Shown here one piece after another: positions 27,301 to 37,900 of a DNA stretch of 64,000 nucleotides. Source of the stretch: Litomosoides sigmodontis (taxonomy: Eukaryota > Nematoda > Chromadorea > Rhabditida > Onchocercidae); contig OY718805.1 in the NCBI GenBank assembly GCA_963070105.1, forward strand, positions 7,126,001 through 7,190,000, in the 5' to 3' direction. The notes beneath the pieces were generated by a model. The model was not told where the DNA came from. It ran no database searches and saw only the letters and a program-made list of their open reading frames with translations. Within the stretch, counting starts at the first letter, position 1, and every line of letters begins with the position of its first letter. A program made the position numbers and the translations under genes.

Positions 27301-30300
27301 CATTATCCTTGGAAGCCGTGGTTTGGCGTGTCGCACAATCCTGATTATTGGCCGCCATCTGTTCCATTTTACGACCCGAATAATGATCTCTTGAGCCTAA
27401 GTAATTTTAAGCAGCGAAAAGGTGACTTTAAATTCTTTGGCTATTATTAACCGATTGAAAAACGAAAAAATGAACTGCTGGTTCTTACAATGTTAGAAGC
27501 AAATATATTGTCTTACTGTAGTAATTCATAATCGATAATTTTCAGAAATTGAGAAGCATTCGATTGTGGATCTTGAGAGGGATATTTTGAAGTATGCTTT
27601 CAAGCATTATATAAGTTTTATGGAATATCACTTTGGACTTTCTGGACCAAGTAAGACCTTCAGTTTTGTGTACTATTTTCATGTTCACTTATTGGAGAAT
27701 GTGGATTAGTCAGATGACTTGGTTTGATGTATCGTTCTATTTCAAAATATTGTTTTTTTGAGTCAGCATTTTATTAATTTCCCGGTTGCATTTGGAAAGT
27801 ATCTTTCCATGACATCGTTGGTTGTCGAATGTAGTCACTGATTTGTAGATTATAATGACGATCCACAAAACATGGAGGGTGATGCAAGTGTAGGAATGGT
27901 ACGACAGTGCACTGTTGGTGTAAATACCAATTTGCCGCAAAAGGAATCTTCAGGTTAATCTCTTTCATAGCAATATGTCATGCATAACATGTGAGTATGA
28001 TGACCAGAATGGTCATAACCCTTCAGCAAGTTGAACAGTGTGGAAGTTATCCCATCTTCATGCCCGACGATAAAGTACTCATTTCTGTTGCTGTAAATAA
28101 AACTTTTTTCCAGCTGTTTCCGCGTCAGAAATGCAAAACACAGAAATAGCTAAAACACAGTCGGAGAAAGTTCAAGAACCAGTTACGCCTATGGCCCTCG
28201 TTTCCGGCGTGCCGCATTCATTGGAAAGTAACGAATCTGGCGACCAGTGTTCAGATCTAACAACATCTGCAACCGTTATCCCGACCGTTTCAAGTTTCAC
28301 AGCGTCACCTTTCTCCAATGAAAGGATTTTGGAAGATCAGTTATCGCTTTTTCGCAATTCGGGTAAGTATTAATCATTATCATAGTATTATGTGAAAAAT
28401 TGGTATATCCAACTAAAACACTTTAATATGTCAATTTTAGTTTTGCGAATCCGTTATGATCAAATGGGTGCAGATGTTCGGACACTTCTGGAATCAGTAA
28501 TCAAAATCCAGAATCATTCCACATGTAGAGCTTTGGTGGTTTTTGTAGACGAAAGAAATAAATTGAGTTTATCTGGTGACAAAACTTTGATCTCGGCCTT
28601 CTTAAACTCAAACATACCTCAATGTTTGCCTCCGGCCATGAGCAACGGCTTTGATAATGTTGGTTTTTTGTTTGGCATACTAATCTTTTTGTATTTCTAT
28701 TTTTTCTAGACTTACTTTTCATTTCATCGTAATGTACCAAGAAATAATGGTCCCGTATCTGGTTATATATCACTTTCATTCTGCAAGTACTTTTTAGCAA
28801 ACTATAACACTCCCTCTGCTTCAACTTTACGAAGATGATGTTGTCGATGGAATGGCCGAGGATCGTGCATTAGGTAATTGAACTAATACTTTTTACCAAC
28901 TTCTTTAATTCCGATAATTGCTATCTATCAGTGAGGTTATGACGTCCTAGGAACGAGAGTGTTATTTAAAAACTGATAACTTTCTGAAAGATTATACGCC
29001 GTTTCGGTTGACACTTATAATGCAGTCAGCTCATCGTTCAAATGAATAGCAATCCAAATGCATTCAGCTTTTTTGAAATAGTGCATGGGATTTAACCCTT
29101 ATTTTATCTACATTTGATTCGTTTCATTATTTTAAGATTTGTTGGATGATATGATGATGCATGTTAATTTTCCATGGGCTGATCCGTACGATGGTACTCA
29201 ACCAGATTGCTGGCCGCCTGAGATACCTTTCTGTCCACCTTGGTCAAATAATGGGAGAGGAATATTGAATCGACGAATTGGTTATTCCTTATATTAGTTT
29301 TGTTGAGTTGCAATTTTCGATTATAAATTTTATCAATCTTTCCTTTTTCAAGGTGCAAATACTCCCGGTCAGGCTGCTAAAGTGGTTCTCAAAAGTGTCC
29401 GGTGGTTTTATTCCGAAATGCTGCTTGAGAAACTGAAACTAGAGGATGGTCTTAAAAAAATTGCTCCGTAAGCAATTTCCTAATTCTCTTCACTTTATGG
29501 TAAACTAAGTAATGATGCGTTTGTCTCTGCATCACTAACCATTAAAGTTCAGTGTTCGTAATTCAACTTTACATCCACTGTAATCCTAATTACTTTGAAT
29601 TTGTGCAAAGTTTTCTTTCTTACTCTATCTTGTTCCAGATCATTAGCCGAATTAACACATAATCTTCTTCAAGAAAGAAGCAGTGCTTTGCAAACTCCCA
29701 TTCCTCGTCCAGGTTCTCAAGAAACAACTCAGTTCCGTGTCCCTGAAAAAGTTGTAAAACGGAGTCCATCTCAGCGTTCCTACTCTTCTCAGCTACGAAT
29801 TTCATCTCATCACTCTGGTTCACCACAAGAACTGCGAGTGTATGACCAAGTTCCACTCGTACCACCACCGCCGGAAGTTCGGACTGACTTCATGTCACAG
29901 GATTTACCTTACCATGATCGTACAGGTCCGCTTAGTCCATCGCAACATTCGGTTTCATCTCAGGAAACTGTTCCATTTCGACTGCCACCTCATCATCCTC
30001 TGGCAAACGCACATCTTACTTTACAACAGCATCCCATTCCTGAGGAGCCATACGATACTCGAAACTACGAAGCTCGATCAGAAACTTATATAATATCTGA
30101 CGGTCGCGGTATTTCTGCAATGACACCTGCTGAATCATGTATACTTCAAGAAGAAACATCTTTTCAGAATCCGAAATCAACAGTGACATCTCGTGTTTCA
30201 ACACCATCACGAGATTTCAGGATGCCTCGAGTTCCATCTCAGCAAGGATTGACTTCTGAAGATCGTCCAGCTAGTTGGGCCTCACGCCACTCTTCGGCAA

Positions 30301-31160
30301 GTTCTGGATCTAGATCTTCACAAAGTAAAAGTTCTCGTCATTCTAGCATGCGTTCTGAGTCGCGTGGATCAGTTACAAGTGTATCGTCGAAGCAGTTTAT
30401 TGCCCCAGAACATTCCTACGAAGTACCTGCGTACAACGAAGCAAGCACGGTAAGGTTGCATAATCAAAAAGAGCAGCAGCAGTTTTCCACAGGATCAACA
30501 GTTACTAAACCGCAGCGCAATCCTTATGCTGTTGAGGAAGATTCTACTGCGACAAGCCGCTTCCATGATGAAGATTCTTCATTTCGGGCTACTACTCCAG
30601 GCTCCAATTTTTCCGAATATTCTGCTTCGTCACGTGACGTTATTGTACAGAATTCGTTTAATGACGGTATAGTAAGACCCCAGCTTCATTTTCGACAATC
30701 AGAGCTGGCACGAGATTTTGTGGCACCAAAGAACCTACCATTACAGCGACAAGAGCAATCGCAAGAAAAGGATTTTATAAGGGTTAGTAGTTTAGATCAT
30801 TTTCTGTAGTGCTTATCAAGTCAGTTAACAAGACAAAGTCTTTTGATGGTATATTTCTATGGTATTGGTTGTGGTAAGGTACTATATGTTGTATTACGTT
30901 ATTTTTGATGGAACCGCCAAAGCAAAGTGTAGCCCATGTGGTCTTTTTTGTTCAAAAAACCACTTCGATATATGAACTAAGGAATGAAGAATTGTGGATT
31001 TGTGCATTTTCAGGTACTCTGCGCTTGTGAGCCGGGTGTGGAGTTAAACGCGAATGATTGCATACGGTGCAATCGTTGCCATAAAAATTTTCATGCGAAA
31101 TGTTTGCCACTAAAGAGGAGAGTTAGCAATTACTACTGTGTGTCTTGCTATGAGAAATGA
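21400..31160 (+). CDS. Large nuclear protein with two tandem NRF-1/EWG-like domains and a C-terminal PHD finger
   Basis: The 23 exons are: 21400-21655, 22066-22374, 22431-22597, 23359-23522, 23860-24041, 24110-24282, 24545-24735, 24870-24965, 25107-25342, 25689-25860, 26155-26258, 26382-26474, 26775-27019, 27199-27421, 27546-27650, 27849-27953, 28114-28362, 28441-28658, 28798-28873, 29137-29280, 29353-29467, 29639-30782, 31014-31160. All phases agree, giving 1,637 residues. Order: sumoylation-type IKTEP (about 75); a C-x2-C ... H-H-x2-C module (about 345-390); basic signal KKRKR (about 685); repeat A (about 715-905) and repeat B (about 1010-1208), each with a WPP-x-x-PF core like the WWPEDIPW region of animal NRF-1/EWG DNA-binding domains; a Ser-rich tail; and a PHD finger (C-x-C, C-x2-C, H-x2-C, C-x2-C; about 1592-1633). 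It is probably a chromatin-associated regulator. I do not recognise a named orthologue. The exon 3/4 junction is the least certain. Confidence 0.82.
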
Positions 31161-32180
31161 TCGATTCATAATTTAAATTCCTTCTAGATGTTTTCAAATG
31201 TGTTGAAGAATTGAGAAATAGCTCTATTTCATACATTTTTGCGAGTTTAATCAGTTAATAGCAACAGTTGTGGTGGTGTCTAATTATATATTACGTCCCC
31301 TTTGTTCTTTGTCACTTTTTTACGCTTTATAATACCAATTATGTCGGTGATTTCATGCCGTGTTTTGCAAAATTAGATTCGTGTATAAAACCTCAGCTAA
31401 AGAGCTTGGTCGATGTCATGTTGGAATTTTTAGTTACACTTATCAAGATTCAACGAGCAAAATGTGCATTGAGTTCGATGAAATTTGGAAAGTTGTAAGA
31501 AATATATCGTTTATATTCCGGTAATGTACAAGAGTGTTTTTCTGAAGCGATTTTAACTCTGCTTGCAGTTCTTTTTTATTAAGTTTTTATATGTTGTTCA
31601 CATTTCATATGTTTCACAGTTTTTGTATATTTATAGAATTCATACTTATGTGATTTTCCTTTGTTTTTCGCAGTACAAATTCATGCAGATGATAAAATGG
31701 TGTACTGAAGATTCTGTGTTTAACATATTGCAGATGCTCCCGATATGATATAGGTTTGAGGGAGAAAGCAAATACACAATATGCAAAAATTTCATGTAGT
31801 TTTTCATCATAGACTACAAATAGTTGCTGCGAATTATTTGTAAAAAATTTTATTTACTACTCGTCGAGGTGGTCTATCGCTCCCCTGCGAGGTTCGTGCA
31901 GCCGTTATTCCTTCGTGTTTGCAAAATGAAAATTGAAAATGAAATGATTAATCGTGATACCTTTATTTACTTTTATTTACTACAAACTTCAGCGCTCAAA
32001 TATGGTTGTATCCAGAAGTCAGTTTTTACTGAGGAGACTTTTTCTAATAAGCGCTTAAGTTGGGAAGTGAGGAAGAATTATTCAAGGAAGCAGTGAGGTG
32101 TATTTGAATTTTACTCTAAGTTTCATTTTCATTAAAATCTTTAACCTGCTTTCAGCTCAATAGCTCTAAAATAGTGAATG
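31161..32180. other. 3' flank and intergenic stretch, nothing recognised
   Basis: Contains the 3' UTR of the preceding gene and short frames without domain character (for example 31268-31498, which begins at TTG). Confidence 0.5.
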
Positions 32181-32187
32181 TATAAAA
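32181..32187 (+). promoter_or_regulatory. TATA box
   Basis: TATAAAA lies 50 nt upstream of the ATG at 32231, a normal spacing for a short 5' UTR. A consensus TATA box this close to a signal-peptide frame supports that small gene. Confidence 0.6.
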
Positions 32188-32230
32188 GGAAGGAAATAAT
32201 CATTGCAACTGACAGAAAGGCTATAGCAGA

Positions 32231-32386
32231 ATGAAAATTATTAAAATATTAATGCCTGCTATTGTCATTCTCGTGGCTCGTAGTCAAGCGGCGAGACATA
32301 AAAATGCATACTTGGACGACTGGGATGCTGAACAGGACTGGACATCACATTTTCCACCGTGTTCATTCTTTAAATTATTTCTCTAG
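32231..32386 (+). CDS. Small secreted peptide (candidate)
   Basis: An ATG 50 nt after a TATA box opens a 51-codon frame. Residues 1-20 form a textbook signal peptide: basic start MKIIK, hydrophobic core, and a small-residue cleavage site after SQA. The mature part is acidic and aromatic (YLDDWDAEQDW) and ends with one Cys (PPCSFFKLFL). The stop TAG is itself part of a good acceptor (TTTCTCTAG). If a very short 28-nt intron (32359-32386) were removed, the frame would continue into DHKRRRYGLRVFF, which holds dibasic sites typical of propeptides. Such an intron is below the usual nematode minimum, so the unspliced form is preferred. It could be a neuropeptide-like or other short secreted product. 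No family is recognised. Confidence 0.5.
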   Translation: MKIIKILMPAIVILVARSQAARHKNAYLDDWDAEQDWTSHFPPCSFFKLFL

Positions 32387-32741
32387 GCTTGATCATAAGC
32401 GAAGGCGTTATGGACTGCGCGTTTTTTTTTGCAACACTGAAAGTCTTTTGTGAATTAATCTCAAATGAACGAGTAAAAAGGGATAGGAAAAATGGAACAA
32501 AAAATTGAATTTAAAGATAAAAAGGTGGCAGCAAATGTCCGGTCAAATAGAGCGGTGAAGCGTAGCGTATAGAAAGAGGAAATTGAATTTCATTGAAGGA
32601 TGAAATTATTTTGAACTAAATGAAAATGAAAGCAGAGTTAATTGAATTAATGAGTTCTTCAATGAAACAATTGATTTTTTTTAAAGTAGTAGAATTGGAG
32701 AATTTTTGATAAAGTGCATCATTGAAGGCAGGACTCATTTT

Positions 32742-33268
32742 ATGTTCACGTTCTCGCCATGTGAGCCGAAAACAAAAATGTTAGCATGCTGCCGACGCTT
32801 TAATCCATTTGTGCTCTTTCTTCTTCTCCTCCTCAGCCTGATAGCTATAGCTGCTGGTATATATTTATTTCCTAGAAATTTCATCCTTAAAAACCTTCAT
32901 TTATCAAAGGATTGAAATTATAGATGCTACTGGTCACGCATCATCACAGCATGCTGCGGAAATGTCGCACCTCAAACCTAATCATACATATCACTCATAT
33001 CATCAATATTTAGCTGACAACATGTCCACTTTGCACTTTTACAGTACCGGTGTTGATGTTATGGGTAATTTGTCCACCATGGCGTGTTCTATGCGAATGT
33101 TGTCTATGCTGCGCATGCTGCGCCATTGACGAGAATGGAAATTTCATTCACTTCTCAGAAGAGGAAGAAAAAGCCACGGAGGAATTTGATATCAAAACAG
33201 AAGAGCACAGCTCGATTATGAGCAGACTAGGTTATACGCCTCCATTACAACTGATTTCCTTAACTTAA
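32742..33268 (+). CDS. Small cysteine-rich single-pass membrane protein
   Basis: Exons 32742-32856 and 33045-33268 join in phase 1 (GCT GCT G|TA CCG) and give 112 residues. The splice extends one long hydrophobic helix (FVLFLLLLLSLIAIAAVPVL), which argues for the junction. It is followed by a dense cysteine cluster (CECCLCCACC), likely palmitoylated at the inner membrane face, and an acidic tail (SEEEEKATEEF). The N-terminus has CEPK and ACCRRF. If the intron is not removed the frame ends after LHLSKD. The start could be the ATG at 32742 or at 32778. No known family is assigned. It sits about 350 nt after the small secreted peptide in the same orientation. Confidence 0.65.
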
Positions 33269-34951
33269 CTGAATTGATTAAATTCAGCCTCCATTATTAC
33301 TTCCATCATTTGGCACAGTATTATATGTTCAAAGTTTAAAAACTCAAAACAGAAATGATGCACTTTGTTTGGATGTGAAAAAAAATAAGACGGCATTAAC
33401 GCACCGTTTTATTTCATCTCATTATTTTCCATTCAGAAATATGAGAATTATTTCAAAAGAATGATTTAGACTCCCTGTCATTCCAGCTAACAAATCGGTA
33501 GCTTTGCTCACTTTGAGCTAAAAATTACGAAAAAGAATTTCAAGAATCAGTGCCTCAGAAGTTTTGATGACTGACTTGACTTAGGATTGAGGAAAGAGAA
33601 AGATGAAAGCTTAAAAAGCGCTCAATATTTTAATGCTTTTTTAAATGAATTATTTCAGAAACGGTGAGCAAAAAATAAAGGATTTTGTGTAAAAAGACAA
33701 CGAGGAAAAGCTGTTAAATAATTTTGAAATGCGAAAACTAATCAACTTGATGGAAAACAATTGAAAAATCAACTGAAAGCAAATACAACTTCATCCTATC
33801 CTACGTAACTCTTACAACTTCCATGATACATGCGACACTCATGTAAAGTTACTTTTGCCCGTAATAATTCAATTTTTCATTGACAATTAAAAATTCGACT
33901 TTGCTATCTGTTGGATGTAGCAAAAACATGTCAATTTCGTCACTGATACTCAAATCCATAATTGCTAAATGAATGTTCAAAAAATTCAAGTTTTCAAAAA
34001 AATTTCACATGCAAATAGTTTACTTGATGTACGACCAATTAATGTGAATAAAAAGAATTAAACTGTTAAATTCATTTTGCTGCTATACGACAGATAAACA
34101 GCAGGTTCGCGTGATTCGCAAGACTTTTTTAGTTTGAGGAAAATTAGAGTTCAATTCTGAAGTGCTGTGATGCCAAAGGAAACGATTAAAGGGAGTAGAT
34201 TTTTTTTGGTAGTTAATTGGCTTGTAGTGATTATCCGAAGGTCATAGGAACTTTGTATTGTTGTTGGTCGTGTTCGAAACAATTTCACACATCCTGATCT
34301 TCCGTGAGTGCCAATCTCTTTCTCCCATTAGACGTTAGGTATCACTTCTGAAGCAGTCAAAGATCGCATGTCGTCTTGCGGTGCGGGAGCTTCTGTGAAA
34401 CGAGCGAAAGTTGTACAGCCCCGGAACTGTCAGAACGTGAAATCCGTGGAAACTTTTTGCATTCAGAAGCACTCTGAACTATCGTCTAATCTGTCATTTA
34501 ATCGTTTTGCCTGTTTGCAATAATTACTTACAGATCGATCTGTTACTTCTCCGTCACTTCCCGGCAGTTAGAGCGCAATGAGATCAAATTTATTAGCTTT
34601 TTCCTCCATGGCGAAAATCTCAGCTTTTCTTCTGACCCATCAATTTTAAACTTTCCTTCTCACAGATACTTTTTGCGTGAAATTTTCCAAAATTGATTAT
34701 TTTAATTTGTTTATGGTTTTTAAGGAAATTTTGCAGCTCTACGATTAACTCAATAATTACATCCTTTTTTTTCACAAATATGTTTGTTCATCTTTTTGCG
34801 TTGATACTTTTCGACTGCTATTTTACTCTTGCAGGTGAATTTTTTTACGCATAGAATAATTTAATTCAATTTTTATAAAAAAAGTTTTTTTTGTAATAAC
34901 AGTTTTATTTCACTTAAAAAATTAATTGAAATATTTGCTGCGATCGTGATC
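33269..34951. other. Intergenic region upstream of the Notch gene
   Basis: Mostly AT-rich with many A/T runs. A more balanced patch at 34240-34640 includes a 51-codon ATG frame at 34368-34523 with no domain. No cysteine-patterned exon was found here, so extra EGF repeats of the Notch gene are not hidden in this stretch as far as can be seen. Confidence 0.5.
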
Positions 34952-37900
34952 ATGCAGCATAGCAGTCTTTTGTCTCTTCTCTTATATAAGTTCCTATTTG
35001 AAAATCTCAGCAAAGTTTTCAACTCAAAATCACGAAGTTTAGGTAATAGGTTTGTTCAACAGAGCATGATCACGGGTTATTGTGAGAAATATAGCAATAA
35101 TTTATGTGAAAATGGTGGAACATGTGTAAATGCTGGGACCAATGACTACAAATGTGTTTGCCTGAACGGTTATTCCGGAAGGAATTGTGCAACAAATGAA
35201 GATGACTGTATAGAGCATTCATGCACACCTGGGAGTACCTGTATTGATGGTATAGCTAAGTACACTTGCGCTTGTCCACCTGGAAAAATTGGTTTGATTT
35301 TTTCGTCTTTTCCTTTTCGATATCACTTTAACAGTGATGTGAATTTGTACAAAGGTCAACACGACTTATGTGGGACATCATCGACGGATGACCACATTCC
35401 CATACTTCAGCGCATTCCACAAGCGATCCCACAGAGATTCTTTTCTATTGAATGCTTGTGATGCGTTGACATATCCGTGAGAGTTTCATTGTTTACGCAG
35501 GTTTATTTTGTCATTTGGATGACCCCTGTATGCAAAAGCCGTGCGGAAATGGTTCCGAATGCATTGCCGACACTGCAAGTGGGGAATTTTTGTGCAACTG
35601 TATGAGAGGTACCACAGGTCCAAATTGCGCCACTGATATAAACGAATGTATTGAGGTTTCAAGTTTCTTTTGTAAAAACAAATTTAAAAGATGAAAGAGT
35701 GTTAGAGAGCCATGAAATGTCAGACATCAATGTGTTTTTGAAAGAAGGACGAGTGCTGCTTATATTAGAATAAGTGAGATGAATTTGCAAAATAATGAAA
35801 AAAATATTTTAAAAAAAGAATAAAAAATATTTTACCGTTTCGATATGCAAACAGCCAGTGAGTGTCAGTTTTGAGATTTATTTTAAGAGTGAGAAGTTAT
35901 GCTTCAATGGCGGCATATGCGTGAATACGTTTGGCTCATGGTATTGCGATTGTCCTGTGGGATATAATGATCCGTACTGCATGATTCATGAAAATGAATG
36001 TGATCCGAATCCGTGTCTTAACGGTGCATCCTGTCTTGACTATGGCAATCGTTACGAATGTATCTGCCAAAATTGTAATTTGTTTTCACTCCCAGAACCT
36101 TCTCAACAGTGAAATCGCTGCTTGCGTCATTTTAATTGAGCTCAATCTAGTGAATATCATTTGCGCTGCTGTTAAAAATGATCCCACTTTGTTAGTCAGT
36201 TGGCAAGTTCAACATTAACCAAATATTTCACGTCACTTCCTATTGCTAAGTGAGTAGATTGACAATTTAACTTTATAATCAATGAATTATTGATAGTTGT
36301 GATGCAACGCTGCGATCAATTTTTCAGCTTTCTACGGCAAAAATTGTGAGAAGACGTGTCCACCAGGTTTTGAGGATCGCACGTGTAAGCAGCGTCACGT
36401 CTCACTGGACAACAATCATCTGGAGGAGTTGTTTGAGAAGCAAATTTGTTTGCTTCACAATTGCTCATCAAAGAGTGCTAACAACGTGTGTGATTCAGAA
36501 TGCAACTATCCAGCGTGCCAGTACGACGGATTTGATTGCAGCGCTCATCTACAACCATTCCGGCATTGTCCGCTTCCAGATTTTTGCGCTCGAGTATTTC
36601 ACGATAATAAATGCGATTTGGTTGGTGATTGCTGGAATTGGAAGAATTTTTCCAACTGTTTCTTACAGTTTCTTCCTGTTTCATCTCCAACGAAGCAATT
36701 GTAGTCGCCACTGACACTTACCTTCAATTCTTTCCTTAAAGGTGTGCGATCGTTCCGAATGTCTGTTGGACGGATTCGATTGCAACGAGAAGAAAGAGAG
36801 ATGCTTGTTTGAAGATTACTGTTCCACTCGTTTTAACGATGGTTACTGCGATCAGGAATGTTTTACGGAAGAGTGCTATTTTGATGGCGTTGATTGCAAG
36901 CAGAATATTGCGTATACTAAGGTTTGTCACTTTAATGACTTCGAAGAAGTAGCATAAATAAGCATATTATTGTACGCCTAATGACATACAGCATCAACGA
37001 TAGTTAGAGTGAAGGCAGTAGCCACTCGTTCAAATTTCGAATGCTGCAAATAACCTTCAATGTTTGAGTTCAGTTGGAAGGAAGTTTGAGTTTAATAATC
37101 CTTATGGGGCCAGATGAATTCCTGAAGCGTGCACCTGTACTGCAATTTATCTTGAGTCAAGGAATGAAAGCCAGAGTTACCATTGCTGTTGACAACCACA
37201 ACCGTAAACGATTCTTTTCCTGGAAAGCTGACACAAATGGTTAGTTCCATTTATATTTAACTACCTCAATTATTTATGATATATGTCCTCAAATTGATGA
37301 AACACGTGGTTTGGTTCAAAGTTTGGTTGTATGGTTAACAATCAAGTCCTTTGAATTTATTGACTTTGAAAAATATGTATATGTTTGCGAATACCGTGTA
37401 CCTTACTTCTTCTTTCTCATATTAGAATGTTTGGAATGTTTATTCTAATTCATTAAAATTCAGTTTGTAAATATTAGGAAGTGAGATTTAATTTATTCCT
37501 TATAGGATTGAATGGTACAAAGGTATACTTAAATATCGAAACAGCACAGTGCCACGAAGAAGTTAATTGTCGGCGAGATATCAGTGATGTAGAGCAAGCT
37601 GCTGATTTTATAGGCGCAATGAGTTCAAACCAGGCACATTTAAACAGCTAAATTCGATTTTTGTGTAGATTGTAAGAAAGGCACAACCTACATAAAATAG
37701 GTTGTAAGGAAGAATTATCCATAAGTTATCAGGAATCCGGAATTATCGGTGATAAGTAGCCATATTTAAATAGTTAGTGATAAATAGAAATGGAAGTTAT
37801 ACGTGTTCTTCAGTTGCTGTGGCGTGTCGGTGCACAATTATACGCCGCTGAAGCCAAGCTATCGAGCAGTGCTATACATTGGAAAAAATGGATAATTTAT

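Noticed and set aside
29842..30210. Overlapping frames within the Ser-rich exon of the NRF1-like/PHD gene
   Set aside because: Shadow frames of the 404-codon open frame, which has the correct phase at both ends.
32359..32386. 28-nt intron that would extend the small secreted peptide into a KRRR/YGLR-containing propeptide
   Set aside because: Shorter than credible nematode introns. Kept only as an alternative in the feature note.
34368..34523. 51-codon ATG frame upstream of Notch
   Set aside because: No signal peptide, EGF or other feature, and no donor that would join it in phase to the first Notch exon. Probably 5' flanking DNA.
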